Below, piece after piece: positions 45,134 through 55,352 of a stretch of 64,000 nucleotides of DNA. Source of the stretch: Rhodohalobacter sp. SW132. Its GTDB lineage: Bacteria > Bacteroidota > Rhodothermia > Balneolales > Balneolaceae. A program made the position numbers and the translations under genes. Under the pieces are notes generated by a model. That model was given only the letters and a program-made list of their open reading frames with translations, did no database searches and was not told where the DNA came from. Location of the stretch: NCBI RefSeq assembly GCF_003390325.1, contig NZ_QUOK01000002.1:310001-374000 (forward strand). The letters run 5' to 3'. The first letter of the stretch is position 1. The number at the start of each line of letters is the position of its first letter.

Positions 45134-46147
45134 ATGATCGATCTACGCAGTGATACGGTAACCAAACCCACGCCCGGTATGCTTCAGGCGATGGTGAAGG
45201 CTGAAGTGGGGGATGATGTTTTTGGTGAAGACCCCACGGTGAATCGTTTTGAAGAGAAGATGGCCGCTCATTTTGGAATGGAAGCCGGGCTGTTTGTACC
45301 AAGCGGCACGATGAGCAACCAGCTCTGCCTGAACGTTCTCACACAGCCGGGAGATGAAGTGATCATCGATGAACTGGGGCATGTATTCAATTACGAAACG
45401 GGAGCTGCTGCGCATCTTTCCTCTATTCAATTACGTCCGGTAAAAGGAACGCGCGGAAAACTCACCCCTGAGCAGATTGAACCCGCAATTCGAACCACGA
45501 ATGAGTGGGATCCGCTGAGTCGGGTGATCGCTCTTGAAAATACAACGAACAAGGGTGGAGGTGCATGTTATTCCAAAGAAGAGCTTACGGAAATCAGAAA
45601 GCTCGCTGACCGGCATAATCTTGCCGTTCATCTCGACGGGGCGAGAATCTGGAATGCGATGGCTGCAACAGGAATCGATGCGTCATTTTTTGGATCCATC
45701 GCAGATACAATCTCTATCTGTTTCAGTAAAGGATTGGGAGCTCCAGTCGGTTCGATGATGCTTTGTTCCAGGGAACAAAAAAAGAAGGCACGGCGATATC
45801 GCAAAATGTGGGGAGGAGGGATGCGTCAGGTCGGTTTGCTCGCCGCCGCCGCAGATTACGCGGTAGAAAATCATCTGCCGTTACTCAAAAAAGATCATGA
45901 AAGAGCGCGGCAGTTTGCTGAAACGGTGCACCGGTCTTCGCATTTTAATATCACAATGGAAACTGTTGAGAGCAACATCGTTCTGTTTGATACCATCGAA
46001 AAGTCAGCCAAGGAGTGGGTAGAAGTGTTCACTTCAAACGGAATCGGCGTTGTACCGTTTGGACAGCATACTGTCCGGGCGACTTTCCATTTTCAAATCA
46101 CGGATGATCAGTATGACCAGCTGTTAAGTACCGTTTCAGAACTTTGA
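45134..46147 (+). CDS. ltaE: Low-specificity L-threonine aldolase
   Basis: 337 residues of the PLP fold-type I aldolase family. 'IDLRSDTVTKPTPGMLQAM' is the typical start, 'FGMEAGLFVPSGTMSNQLCL' holds the cofactor-binding part, and 'ISICFSKGLGAPVGSMM' contains the Lys that carries PLP. It cleaves threonine or allo-threonine to glycine and acetaldehyde. It lies 165 bp after the dehydrogenase gene, and a strong hairpin terminator follows at 46222. Confidence 0.94.
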   Translation: MIDLRSDTVTKPTPGMLQAMVKAEVGDDVFGEDPTVNRFEEKMAAHFGMEAGLFVPSGTMSNQLCLNVLTQPGDEVIIDELGHVFNYETGAAAHLSSIQLRPVKGTRGKLTPEQIEPAIRTTNEWDPLSRVIALENTTNKGGGACYSKEELTEIRKLADRHNLAVHLDGARIWNAMAATGIDASFFGSIADTISICFSKGLGAPVGSMMLCSREQKKKARRYRKMWGGGMRQVGLLAAAADYAVENHLPLLKKDHERARQFAETVHRSSHFNITMETVESNIVLFDTIEKSAKEWVEVFTSNGIGVVPFGQHTVRATFHFQITDDQYDQLLSTVSEL

Positions 46148-46221
46148 TGCAGTAAGTTTCGGGATTTTAAACGCTTTTAAAAAAAGAGAAAGTAAACTGA
46201 AATGAACCGACGAAATCCTGT

Positions 46222-46265
46222 AGCAGGAAAAACTGTGCGAATTTTGCGCACAGTCCCTGCTTTTT
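46222..46265 (+). terminator. Terminator after the threonine aldolase gene
   Basis: A long stem (gcagg...actgtgcg / gcgcacagt...cctgc) closed by aatttt is followed by five Ts. It sits between converging genes and may also serve the leftward ABC permease gene. Confidence 0.85.
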
Positions 46266-46289
46266 CATCAGGATTTTATCTGATAGGCA

Positions 46290-47585
46290 TTACTGTCGGA
46301 TCCACTTCAGGATATCTTTAAACCCTGCGCTGCTTCCGTAACTCAGGATTCCCACCTTGTAGATTTTCGCACTGAGCCACATGGTGCCGATAAAGGTGAC
46401 AATCATCAGAATAATAGACAAACTAAGTTCCCAGAACGGCACATCACTGATCGCAATTCGCGTAATCATCACAATTGGGGCGAAAAATGGCACCAGGGAA
46501 CCGACGACTGAAATGATACCATCAGGATTTTTTACCGCCTGAAACATGATAAAATAAGCGATAAATATCGGAGCCATAATGGGTAGCATCAACTGCTGAG
46601 TGTCCGTCTCTGAATCTGCGGCAGAACCTACAGCTGCAAATAGCGAACTGTAGAGAAAGTAACCCAGGAAAAAGAATACGATAAAAAATACAATGAGCGA
46701 TGTTTCAATGGTTGGAATACTCGTAAGAATAGGAATATCGGTCTGTGCGGCAACTTCACCCATCGCTTGCTCCGCATCGCCGCCATTCGCGAGAAACATC
46801 GATAGCAGGGGAGCTGCGAGCAATCCAAGTCCCACGATTGTGATACCCCAAATACCGATTTGCGTGAGAGCCAGTGCACCCACGCCCAACATTTTCCCGG
46901 TCAGAAGCTCAATCGGCTTTACCGAAGAGGTGATTACTTCAATAATGCGGTTTGATTTTTCTTCAATGACCCCCCGCATAATGTAACCGCCGTAGCTGAA
47001 TATGGCGATGAATATGATGAATCCCATGGCAAAACCTACGCCCGAAAGAAATGCGGTGTCATCGTCCTGTTCTTCACCGGCGTCCGTAAGCCGCCGTGAC
47101 TCCACACCAATACGACTTGCAAAGATCTGCTGTATTTCATCCGATACCTCCGCACGCAAGAGTTTTTCTTCACGGATCACATCCCGAAGATCACTTCTGA
47201 CGGAAGAAAGCAGAGTAAGCCCACCAGAACCGGTATAAATCAGCTCAAGCGGTATGTTCTCTTCGATATTTCGTTCATCAATCTGAACATACCCGGTGAT
47301 TTCACCCCGCTGAGTCATGGCACGAAGTGTATCAATTTCAACATCGCTAACATCAAGGTAACGCTGCGGATCGCGCTCAACCAAAGATTGAACCACGGCA
47401 CCGCTGTTATCATGAATACCAACTTCGTAGGAAACCTCACTGTCCCATATAATGACAAGGAATCCAATTCCGTAAATTGCAATAATGCCGATTGGAACCA
47501 GAAGTGTAGCAGCTATGAACCCTTTGCTTTTTACGCGCGTGAGATATTCCCGCTTCAATACTAAAAATACTTGTCTCCAACTCAT
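46290..47585 (-). CDS. ABC-2 type exporter permease (NatB-like)
   Basis: 431 residues with an N-terminal helix ('GFIAATLLVPIGIIAIYGIG'), an extracytoplasmic domain of about 130 residues, and five more helices (for example 'FAMGFIIFIAIFSYGGYIM'). The motif 'IEEKSNRIIEVITSSVKPIE' is typical of NatB-type permeases. It overlaps the ATPase gene by 4 bp. Known NatAB exports sodium; many family members instead export lipids or drugs. Confidence 0.9.
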   Translation of the reverse strand: MSWRQVFLVLKREYLTRVKSKGFIAATLLVPIGIIAIYGIGFLVIIWDSEVSYEVGIHDNSGAVVQSLVERDPQRYLDVSDVEIDTLRAMTQRGEITGYVQIDERNIEENIPLELIYTGSGGLTLLSSVRSDLRDVIREEKLLRAEVSDEIQQIFASRIGVESRRLTDAGEEQDDDTAFLSGVGFAMGFIIFIAIFSYGGYIMRGVIEEKSNRIIEVITSSVKPIELLTGKMLGVGALALTQIGIWGITIVGLGLLAAPLLSMFLANGGDAEQAMGEVAAQTDIPILTSIPTIETSLIVFFIVFFFLGYFLYSSLFAAVGSAADSETDTQQLMLPIMAPIFIAYFIMFQAVKNPDGIISVVGSLVPFFAPIVMITRIAISDVPFWELSLSIILMIVTFIGTMWLSAKIYKVGILSYGSSAGFKDILKWIRQ

Positions 47586-48517
47586 ACTAATGCTTCTTGT
47601 TCAGTTTTGATATTATCTGCTCCAACGGTGGAAATAAAAATCTCATTCAGAGAGGGTTCAACCAGTTCAAATTTATGAATCTCAGCGTGCTCAATGGCTG
47701 ATTTTAAAATTGCTTGCGGGTCCTGTCGATCCAGGATTCTTATCTCAGCGAAATTAGTTGATCTGTTATTGACTCGCACATCAGAAAGTTTATCGATAAA
47801 ACTTCCATCTCCCTGGAATTCAATGAGAACCGTATTTTTTCCAAAGTCCTTTTTTATTTTTCGAAGATTTCCTTCCAGTACCATTTTCCCGTTATTGAAC
47901 AGGCAGATATCATCACACATTTGCTCAACCTGTTCCATTCGGTGTGTTGAAAAAAGGATAGTTTTTCCTTTTTCACGAAGCTCAATGATAATCTCTTTCA
48001 AAAGCTCGCTGTTGATAGGATCCAGCCCGCTAAACGGTTCATCAAAAATATAGATATCTGGATCGTGAACGATGGTTGCAATGAACTGAATTTTCTGACT
48101 CATCCCCTTGCTGAGCTCTCCTACGGTTTTCATGTGCCAGTCGGATGCGCCGAACCGCTTGAGCCAATATCGGATCTGTGTTTTTGCATTTTCAACACTC
48201 ATCCCTTTGAGCTGAGCCAGGTAAATGAGCTGTTCACCAACTTTCATTTTTTTATAAAGCCCGCGCTCTTCGGGCATATAACCGATTAGTTTCTGAGTGC
48301 GCGGACTCACTTTTTGATTGTTGATGGTGATGGAGCCCTGATCCACCGGGATAATGTAATTAATCATCCGGATCGTAGTTGTTTTTCCGGCACCGTTCGG
48401 CCCAAGAAGCCCCGTGATTTTCCCCTTTTCAACGTTGAAAGAGACATTCTCTACCGCTTTGGTCTCTCCGAATGTTTTACTAAGGTTTTTAACTTCAATA
48501 GTGTGCTGTGGCAGCAT
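47582..48517 (-). CDS. ABC exporter ATPase (NatA-like)
   Basis: 311 residues. Walker A 'GLLGPNGAGKTTTIRM', signature 'VGELSKGMSQKIQFIATIVH' and Walker B 'DIYIFDEPFSGLDPINSELL' are intact, followed by 'STHRMEQVEQMCDDICLFNN'. It powers the NatB-like permease encoded next, overlapping it by 4 bp. A C-terminal DUF4162-type tail of about 80 residues is present. Confidence 0.95.
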   Translation of the reverse strand: MLPQHTIEVKNLSKTFGETKAVENVSFNVEKGKITGLLGPNGAGKTTTIRMINYIIPVDQGSITINNQKVSPRTQKLIGYMPEERGLYKKMKVGEQLIYLAQLKGMSVENAKTQIRYWLKRFGASDWHMKTVGELSKGMSQKIQFIATIVHDPDIYIFDEPFSGLDPINSELLKEIIIELREKGKTILFSTHRMEQVEQMCDDICLFNNGKMVLEGNLRKIKKDFGKNTVLIEFQGDGSFIDKLSDVRVNNRSTNFAEIRILDRQDPQAILKSAIEHAEIHKFELVEPSLNEIFISTVGADNIKTEQEALV

Positions 48518-48636
48518 GATGATTCTGTGAATTAATAAAAATGACTGTCTGAAAATCTGATACTCTGATGTTTATTGAAAGTAAAATCTGAAGTTTTTCT
48601 GAATAAAAATGCAATTTAGTATTCTCTTTTTGTAGA

Positions 48637-48654
48637 TTATCCGTACGTGGATAA
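48637..48654. promoter_or_regulatory. Candidate operator upstream of glgA
   Basis: TTATCC-gtacgt-GGATAA, an 18-bp dyad with 6-bp arms 62 bp before the glgA start. It may be an operator, but short dyads of this length arise by chance. Confidence 0.25.
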
Positions 48655-48716
48655 GGCTTTAGATAACAAATATTTCGTCAAAAGTACGTAGGTTTATTCA
48701 ATTAGTTTCGAACAAT

Positions 48717-50156
48717 ATGAAGATCACACACATTACAGCCGAATGCTATCCTGCAGCTAAAGCAGGTGGATTAGGCGATGTAGCCGGTGCACTACCCAAG
48801 TATTTAAATAAAGAGGGCCACAGTGCCGAAGTGCTGCTCCCGTTCTACGAAACAGACTGGCTGAAGAATGTAGAAACGGAACTGATTTATGAAGGTACAT
48901 TTCCATATCACTCCAAAAGTTTTCCATTTTCAATTCACCGGGTAAAGAAATCAAAGCTTGGGTTTGAACTCTACCTGGTTGAAATCCCGGGAAGATTTGA
49001 CCGGCCCGGAATTTATATTGATCCGTGGTCCGGCCATCCATACTGGGATGAACGAGAGCGTTTCTTTTCCTTTCAAATCGCCTCTCTTGAATGGTTGATT
49101 TCGCGTCAGAGCAGGCCGGATATAATTCACTGCCACGATCACCACACCGCGCTTGTACCATTTATGATGAAAGAGTGTTTTCGGTTTGATGCATTCCGTG
49201 ATATACCTTCCGTTTTAACAATCCATAACGGGGAATACCAGGGGCGTTATCCGATGGATGTGTATCAGTCGCTTCCGGCATTTAATTTACAAAATTTGGG
49301 TGTTCTTCAGTGGGATGAGGGATTAAACTGTCTTGCTGCAGGGATAAAATCTTCCTGGAAAGTAACTACGGTTTCAAGGGGGTATATGAAAGAACTTCTC
49401 ACCTTTTGTAACGGACTTGAAATACTGTTGCAGCACGAGCAGGAAAAAACAATGGGGATCGTAAATGGAATAGATCCTGAAGTTTGGAACCCGAAAACAG
49501 ACCCGCTGATTGATACGAACTATACCACTACAAAAGCGGATGTTGGAAAAGAGAAGAATAAAAAAGCGCTCAGTGAATTCTTTTCGATTCCGGGTGACCG
49601 CCCGCTTTTTTCGTTTATCGGGCGCCTGGTTCGCGAGAAAGGTGCTGATTTACTCCCCGATTTGATACGATCGTGCCACAGCCAGGGTGTGGAAGCTTCG
49701 TTTATTGTTTTGGGAACGGGCGACCCATCTCTGCACAATTTATTTAAGAAACTCGAAAGTGAATATGTTGGTTATTTTGATTCAAGGCTAGAATACAATG
49801 AACAACTCGCTCATTTAATTTATGCGGGAAGCGATTTTCTGATGATGCCGTCAAGGGTAGAACCGTGCGGGCTTAACCAGTTTTACTCTATGAGATACGG
49901 AACAATTCCCGTAGTTCGTGGAGTAGGCGGCCTTGCTGATACTGTAATCGATATTTCCCACAATGACGGTTACGGAATTGTGTTTGACAATTTTAATTTA
50001 GAAGAGTTTGTTGAAGCAGTAAAAAGAGGAGTTGATATATTTGGGAAAAAAGAGTTGTTTGAAAACGTACGAAAGAAAGTGATGAAACTCGATTTTTCCT
50101 GGAAACGTTCTACGAAAGAATATATTGAGATGTACAAATCCATAATCCCGAAATAA
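48717..50156 (+). CDS. glgA: Glycogen synthase
   Basis: 479 residues of the GT5 family. The ADP-glucose loop 'KAGGLGDVAGALPKYL' stands at the N-terminus, 'HCHDHHTALVPFMMKE' follows, and the C-terminal active site has 'MMPSRVEPCGLNQFYSMRYG' with the catalytic Glu. It extends alpha-1,4-glucan chains. glgC starts 9 bp after its stop, forming a glycogen operon. Confidence 0.96.
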   Translation: MKITHITAECYPAAKAGGLGDVAGALPKYLNKEGHSAEVLLPFYETDWLKNVETELIYEGTFPYHSKSFPFSIHRVKKSKLGFELYLVEIPGRFDRPGIYIDPWSGHPYWDERERFFSFQIASLEWLISRQSRPDIIHCHDHHTALVPFMMKECFRFDAFRDIPSVLTIHNGEYQGRYPMDVYQSLPAFNLQNLGVLQWDEGLNCLAAGIKSSWKVTTVSRGYMKELLTFCNGLEILLQHEQEKTMGIVNGIDPEVWNPKTDPLIDTNYTTTKADVGKEKNKKALSEFFSIPGDRPLFSFIGRLVREKGADLLPDLIRSCHSQGVEASFIVLGTGDPSLHNLFKKLESEYVGYFDSRLEYNEQLAHLIYAGSDFLMMPSRVEPCGLNQFYSMRYGTIPVVRGVGGLADTVIDISHNDGYGIVFDNFNLEEFVEAVKRGVDIFGKKELFENVRKKVMKLDFSWKRSTKEYIEMYKSIIPK

Positions 50157-50165
50157 ACCGAACTC

Positions 50166-51440
50166 ATGAAATCATCTACAATTGCGATTATTCTGGGCGG
50201 GGGTAGGGGAACTCGTCTGCATCCGTTAACCGGTCACCGAAGTAAACCTGCCGTTCCTGTAGCTGGAAAATACAGGCTGGTTGATATTCCCATCTCCAAC
50301 TGCCTGAATTCCGATATTCGCAAAATTTATGTTCTCACTCAGTTTAATTCTGCTTCCTTAAACAGGCACATCAAAAACACCTATAATTTTGATCTGTTCA
50401 GCCACGGTTTTGTTGATATTCTCGCTGCCGAACAGACACCTAAAAGCCAGAATTGGTTTCAGGGGACTGCAGACGCTGTCCGACAGTCGATCCACCACAT
50501 GTCTAATCACGATTATGAGCATGTATTGGTTTTATCGGGTGATCAGCTCTACCAGATGGATTTTCGTAAGGTGATGGATCATCATAAAGAACAGGGAGCG
50601 GATCTTACCGTTGCTACAATACCGGTTACTGGCGATGATGCCACCGGCTTTGGAATCATGAAAACGAACAAGGAGGGAATGATCGACAGTTTTGTTGAAA
50701 AACCTTCTCACGATGAACTCTCAGAATGGAAAAGCAGAACCTCCCCGGAACTGAAAGAGAAAGGGAAAGAGTATCTGGCCTCAATGGGGATTTATGTTTT
50801 CAATAAAGAGGTAATGAAGAGGCTCTTCAATGAAAATCCCGATGCTACTGATTTTGGAAAAGAGATCATCCCCAAAGCGATCAAAGAAGGCACAAAAGTG
50901 TCGAGCTACTCGTTTGATGGATACTGGACAGATATCGGTACAATCAAATCATTTTTTGAGGCGAACCTGGAGCTTACCGATACACTTCCAGCATTTAACC
51001 TCTATGATGATGAACAGCAAATTTACACCCGTGCACGCCTTTTGCCGGCATCCAAGCTCGCAGGCACCAACCTCGAGCGTGTGATTGTTTCTGAGGGATG
51101 TATCATCGAAGCGAGCCGGATCGAACGTTCCGTGGTTGGAATTCGATCAAGGATTGGCAAGGGTACCAGCATCGAGGAGTCAATTATTATGGGTAATGAT
51201 TATTTTACTACCCGCGAAGATCTGGCAAACCGCTCTACAGACCGTCCCCTAATGGGAATCGGAGAACGATGTTTTCTCAGCAAAACGATTGTCGACAAAA
51301 ATGTGAGAATCGGTGACGATGTGAAAATCGTCGGCGGCTCCCATCTCGAAGACGGTAAATTTGACAACTATTATGTAGTGGATGGAATTGTAATTATCCC
51401 GAAAGGAAAAGTTATTCCAGACGGATTTAAACTCGGATAA
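50166..51440 (+). CDS. glgC: Glucose-1-phosphate adenylyltransferase
   Basis: 424 residues. 'ILGGGRGTRLHPLTGHRSKP' is the nucleotide-binding loop with its regulatory neighbourhood, 'FVEKP' contacts glucose, and 'GYWTDIGTIKSFFEANLEL' belongs to the sugar pocket. The C-terminal left-handed beta helix supports allostery. It makes ADP-glucose for the upstream GlgA. A hairpin terminator follows. Confidence 0.96.
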   Translation: MKSSTIAIILGGGRGTRLHPLTGHRSKPAVPVAGKYRLVDIPISNCLNSDIRKIYVLTQFNSASLNRHIKNTYNFDLFSHGFVDILAAEQTPKSQNWFQGTADAVRQSIHHMSNHDYEHVLVLSGDQLYQMDFRKVMDHHKEQGADLTVATIPVTGDDATGFGIMKTNKEGMIDSFVEKPSHDELSEWKSRTSPELKEKGKEYLASMGIYVFNKEVMKRLFNENPDATDFGKEIIPKAIKEGTKVSSYSFDGYWTDIGTIKSFFEANLELTDTLPAFNLYDDEQQIYTRARLLPASKLAGTNLERVIVSEGCIIEASRIERSVVGIRSRIGKGTSIEESIIMGNDYFTTREDLANRSTDRPLMGIGERCFLSKTIVDKNVRIGDDVKIVGGSHLEDGKFDNYYVVDGIVIIPKGKVIPDGFKLG

Positions 51441-51467
51441 CCGAGTATCTTTCGTTCTATAATAAGT

Positions 51468-51518
51468 ACCCTGGTTTGAGAATAATCCCTTTTGGATTTT
51501 CTCAGTCCGGGGTTTTTT
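51468..51518 (+). terminator. Terminator of the glgAC operon
   Basis: Imperfect stem accctggtttgagaa / ttctcagtccggggt (about 12 of 15 paired plus wobbles) then six Ts. It overlaps the stop codon of the converging permease gene. Confidence 0.65.
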
Positions 51519-52746
51519 ATTTACCGAATGACAGAACCTGAACCGGATCTGTTTTGGCCGCAATACGGGCCGGCAGCCACGATGCGAGAGTACAGAGAAG
51601 AATTGTTAAAGCACCCACGATAAAAAAGTCGATAAGATGTGGTTCTACCGGTGCTGTGCTCATATAATAATTTTCTTCAGACAGCGGAATAATGTTGTAT
51701 GTAGTCTGTATGAAATAGAAAAAGAGAGAAATTCCAATTCCGATAACCAATCCGGTGACAGCTACAAAGAATCCTTCAAGCAGAAATATTTTTCGAATTG
51801 CGCGGCTTTTTGCACCCATTGTTTTTAAAATTCCAATATCCCGGACTCTCACAAGTACCATCATCAAAATAGTGCCAATCAGGTTGAATGCGGCCACAAT
51901 TACCATCACACCAATCACAAGCGGAATGGTTTCTTCCTGCAAATCGATCCAGGCAAAAATATTGCGGTAGGTTTGATAGACATTTTCTGTCACCAAAGGA
52001 AACTGGGTGCCGTCGCGAATAGTTGCATAGACCGGACGAATGTCGCTTATGTTCGAAGCGTTAATCTCCATCATAGATGCCTGGCGGGTACCCAGTCCGA
52101 AAAGTGTGCGCACGGTTGAGATGTCGGCTACAGCAAAATTATCATCAAACCGGTCAATTCCCGTCTGGTATATACCGCTTAGGTAGTATTGACGGATCTC
52201 AGGTGTGTTTAAAGGCGAGGGGAGTCCGTCGAGTGCAAAAACCGTCACTCTGGAACCGAGCACAGCCCCGATCTCTTGCGCAAGTGAATGCCCGAGAACA
52301 ATGCCCGGCAACCCGTCCTCATTTCGTTCTACGTTGTACTCACCCTCAATGATGTAGGTATGGAGCTGGGTAAGATCACCTCCCGGCGTAATCCCTTTTA
52401 AAACCGTTCCGCTGATGTCTCCAGCGGATTGAATCATCACATCACCCAGAATTACGGGCTCAACCTGTTCAACTCCTTCAAATCCGGCCAGATAGGTTTG
52501 AAGTGTGTCGGATCTCTGGATAGGTTCGCTGGCAAGAAATGGCTGAACCGTGATGTGAGGTGCAAACCCGAGAATTTTCTCGTTAATAGAAGATTTAAAA
52601 CCGTGCACAATAGCCAGTGAGATCAACAAGCCGGCAGATCCAACTGCAACACCAATAATCGCCATAATTTTTATAAAAGAGAGAAAACCCGAGTCTCTGT
52701 TGCTCCCTTTAAAATATCGACGGGCAATATACCAGGTAAAATTCAT
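51517..52746 (-). CDS. LolC/LolE-type lipoprotein-releasing permease
   Basis: 409 residues, with one N-terminal helix, a periplasmic MacB-PCD-type domain of about 220 residues and three C-terminal helices. 'YFKGSNRDSGFLSFIKIMAI' at the start and 'VRVRDIGILKTMGAKSRAIRK' in the cytoplasmic loop mark the LolCE/FtsX family. It extracts lipoproteins from the inner membrane together with the LolD ATPase, which is not encoded here. The C-terminus 'ARIAAKTDPVQVLSFG' is normal. Confidence 0.87.
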   Translation of the reverse strand: MNFTWYIARRYFKGSNRDSGFLSFIKIMAIIGVAVGSAGLLISLAIVHGFKSSINEKILGFAPHITVQPFLASEPIQRSDTLQTYLAGFEGVEQVEPVILGDVMIQSAGDISGTVLKGITPGGDLTQLHTYIIEGEYNVERNEDGLPGIVLGHSLAQEIGAVLGSRVTVFALDGLPSPLNTPEIRQYYLSGIYQTGIDRFDDNFAVADISTVRTLFGLGTRQASMMEINASNISDIRPVYATIRDGTQFPLVTENVYQTYRNIFAWIDLQEETIPLVIGVMVIVAAFNLIGTILMMVLVRVRDIGILKTMGAKSRAIRKIFLLEGFFVAVTGLVIGIGISLFFYFIQTTYNIIPLSEENYYMSTAPVEPHLIDFFIVGALTILLCTLASWLPARIAAKTDPVQVLSFGK

Positions 52747-52903
52747 GAACGGTTTTAAGTGCGTGTGTTTTTTTGATAGATGAGGCTAACGTGTGATACC
52801 CCGGTATGTTTCGGCAACAGATTTTTAGGCCAAATTCGCCGAAGAGTAAAAGTAAAATGAGATCTGAGCACTTTTAAACTTCAGCTGCTATAGCCGGATG
52901 TAA

Positions 52904-54439
52904 TTATGATTCGGTTTCTGGCCGCATCTGAGGGAAGAAAAGTACATCCCTTATAGAATCTGAGTTCGTCATGATCATCGCCAATCGGTCGATCCCGATT
53001 CCAATTCCGGCTGTCGGCGGCATTCCGTATTCAATCGCCCGAAGAAAATCTTCATCAACCGTCATCGCTTCATCATCACCCTCAGCCCGCAATCGCGCCT
53101 GTTCTTCGAATCGTTCGCGCTGATCCACCGGGTCGTTCAGCTCTGTAAAGGAGTTGGCAATCTCTTTTCCATTGCAAACGGCTTCAAATCGTTCCACAAG
53201 TCCATCTTTCGTGCGATGTTTTTTCGCCAGCGGACTCATTTCAATGGGGTAGTCTGTGATAAACGTGGGCTGAATGAGATTGGGTTCAACCGTTTCCCCA
53301 AAAATCTCGTCGATCAGTTTCCCTTTACCCATCGAATCATCTACTTCAATGTGGAGTTCTTTGGCGATCTTACGGATTTCATCCGTTTCTTTTTTGTAAA
53401 GATCATGACCAGTCTCATTTTTTATCGCTTCATACATCGGGATTCTTGGCCAGGGACGTTTAAAATCGATTTCGTGATCGCCCACCGTAACCTTTGTGGA
53501 GCCGTGAAGGGTAAGGGCAACTTTTTCGATCATCTCCTCCATGAAATCCATCATCCAGTTGTAATCTTTATACGCCACATAAAGCTCTACCTGGGTGAAC
53601 TCCGGGTTATGAAAACGTGAAAGGCCCTCATTCCTGAAATCTTTTGAAAATTCGTATACACCGTCAAATCCGCCTACAATTAATCGCTTGAGATAGAGCT
53701 CGTTTGCAATTCGAAGGTAAAGATCCATATCCAGCGCATTGTGATGCGTAACGAACGGGCGTGCCGCTGCGCCACCATACACAGGCTGAAGAATCGGAGT
53801 CTCCACTTCAAGATATCCGCGATCATTCATAAAATTGCGCATCGTTTGAACCATCTGTGTGCGCTGACGAAAGGTTTCACGGACATCGGGGTTTACAATA
53901 AGATCAACATAGCGTTGGCGGTAGCGCTGCTCTTTATCTGAAAAAGCATCGTAAGTAATGGTTTCACCTTCATCATTTTCAACTTCTTTTGGAGTTGGAA
54001 TCGGACGAATAGTTTTACCCAAAAACTCAAACTCTTCGGCGTGAACAGTGGTTTCGCCGGTTCTGGTTTTAAAAACGAACCCTTTTATACCGACGAAATC
54101 ACCAATATCCACCATCTTCTTGAATACCTTATTGTATTCGGTGACGCCAACATCATCGCGGCGGATATAGATTTGTATCGTTCCCTGTGAATCCTGAAGC
54201 GTAAAAAATGAGGCTTTCCCCATAATACGGCGGGTCATAACCCGGCCGGCCACCGACACCCGCGGAGCATCCTCCTGCGATTCGGAGAAATACGATTCTT
54301 CATCATTTAAAATTTCTTGGGAGTGATGGGTTACATCGTAGCTGTAGGGAAAAGGATTTACATCAAGCTCCCGGAGCTGGTCAAGTTTTTCACGCCGGAT
54401 TGCCTGCTGTTCACTGATACTCGGTTCGGTTTGAGACAT
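52904..54439 (-). CDS. lysS: Lysyl-tRNA synthetase, class II
   Basis: 511 residues from ATG 54439 ('[20 protein letters not shown]'); the frame extends 24 codons further but that part is hydrophobic and not typical. An N-terminal OB domain binds the anticodon. Class II motif 2 is '[20 protein letters not shown]' and motif 3 is '[20 protein letters not shown]'. It charges tRNA-Lys. The gene is monocistronic. Confidence 0.97.
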   Translation of the reverse strand: MSQTEPSISEQQAIRREKLDQLRELDVNPFPYSYDVTHHSQEILNDEESYFSESQEDAPRVSVAGRVMTRRIMGKASFFTLQDSQGTIQIYIRRDDVGVTEYNKVFKKMVDIGDFVGIKGFVFKTRTGETTVHAEEFEFLGKTIRPIPTPKEVENDEGETITYDAFSDKEQRYRQRYVDLIVNPDVRETFRQRTQMVQTMRNFMNDRGYLEVETPILQPVYGGAAARPFVTHHNALDMDLYLRIANELYLKRLIVGGFDGVYEFSKDFRNEGLSRFHNPEFTQVELYVAYKDYNWMMDFMEEMIEKVALTLHGSTKVTVGDHEIDFKRPWPRIPMYEAIKNETGHDLYKKETDEIRKIAKELHIEVDDSMGKGKLIDEIFGETVEPNLIQPTFITDYPIEMSPLAKKHRTKDGLVERFEAVCNGKEIANSFTELNDPVDQRERFEEQARLRAEGDDEAMTVDEDFLRAIEYGMPPTAGIGIGIDRLAMIMTNSDSIRDVLFFPQMRPETES

Positions 54440-54680
54440 ATAAAATGGATGGATGCAGTTTGTATAAAAATTTAACAGCCAAAAATAAGAAAATTGCGGC
54501 CCAATTCGCATATCTTAATTCGTGGAGATGGAATGGGGGCATCCCCTGAATTTAATATCACAAACTACTAAGGAAGTTAGAGTACCTCTGGTGATTAAAT
54601 CAAAATAGGTCCGCTAATTTGCCCTTACATCTTAAGAATTGCTATTTTAGAGTGATTAAAAATTTTATGTATCACGGCAC

Positions 54681-55352
54681 ATGACATCAAAAGAAGATCA
54701 GCCTACCTATATCAAAAAAACATTCTTTCCGCATTCGCTGATTGTTGCCATGAGAAAATTGCAACGTGAGATCACGAAAGAAAATCAGGTAGAGATAGAA
54801 TCCAATTCCGGTAAAAATATTTTACAGGTGATGGTTTCGCAAAAGATGAATGGGAGGGAGGTGGAGTTTGTGACGAAAAAATATGAAAAACCACAAGCTT
54901 TTCTGAACGGAAACCCTATCTCTGTTAGTTTTTCACATACACCCACAGATGTATGTGCTGCTGTTTCTGAGGAATGGGTTGTGGGCATAGATATGGAATC
55001 GCAGGAGCGCACCGTATCCAGCAAGCTTGCAAACCGAATGAGAAATCACAAAGAGCTGCTCAAGTTTTATGATGAACATCCGATAATTCAAATATGGACC
55101 ATGAAAGAGGCTGCGCTGAAAGCGATTGGCACGGGATTGCGAAAACCGATGAATAGTGTTCAGCTTTCTGCAGAATCAGATTACATATTTCGTGCAGAAT
55201 TTGATAATGGAACTTTAGCAAATATTTGTAGTTTTCTACAAGATAAACAGTGGATATCCATCTGTTATATTTCATCACAATTATCTGAATCATTATTACC
55301 TGAATCATATGTGCCTATTCACACGGGAAGAGATCAAAGAAAAGCTCAATGA
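54681..55352 (+). CDS. 4'-phosphopantetheinyl transferase superfamily protein
   Basis: 223 residues. 'VVGIDMESQERTVSSKLANR' carries the metal-binding Asp and 'IWTMKEAALKAIGTGLRKPM' the conserved Trp-x-x-Lys-Glu motif. 'VSFSHTPTDVCAAVSEEW' is the coenzyme A-binding part. It transfers phosphopantetheine from CoA to a carrier protein. It is the first gene of a four-gene operon and its end overlaps the next gene by 44 bp. Carrier proteins or synthases are not nearby. Confidence 0.88.
   Translation: MTSKEDQPTYIKKTFFPHSLIVAMRKLQREITKENQVEIESNSGKNILQVMVSQKMNGREVEFVTKKYEKPQAFLNGNPISVSFSHTPTDVCAAVSEEWVVGIDMESQERTVSSKLANRMRNHKELLKFYDEHPIIQIWTMKEAALKAIGTGLRKPMNSVQLSAESDYIFRAEFDNGTLANICSFLQDKQWISICYISSQLSESLLPESYVPIHTGRDQRKAQ

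Noticed and set aside
46222-46265. A riboswitch or regulatory RNA near the threonine aldolase gene
   Set aside because: The structure is a single long hairpin with a T-run after the stop codon, best explained as a terminator.
54440-54511. Longer N-terminus of lysyl-tRNA synthetase
   Set aside because: The extra 24 residues are hydrophobic and unlike other LysS proteins; the Met at 54439 starts a normal N-terminus.
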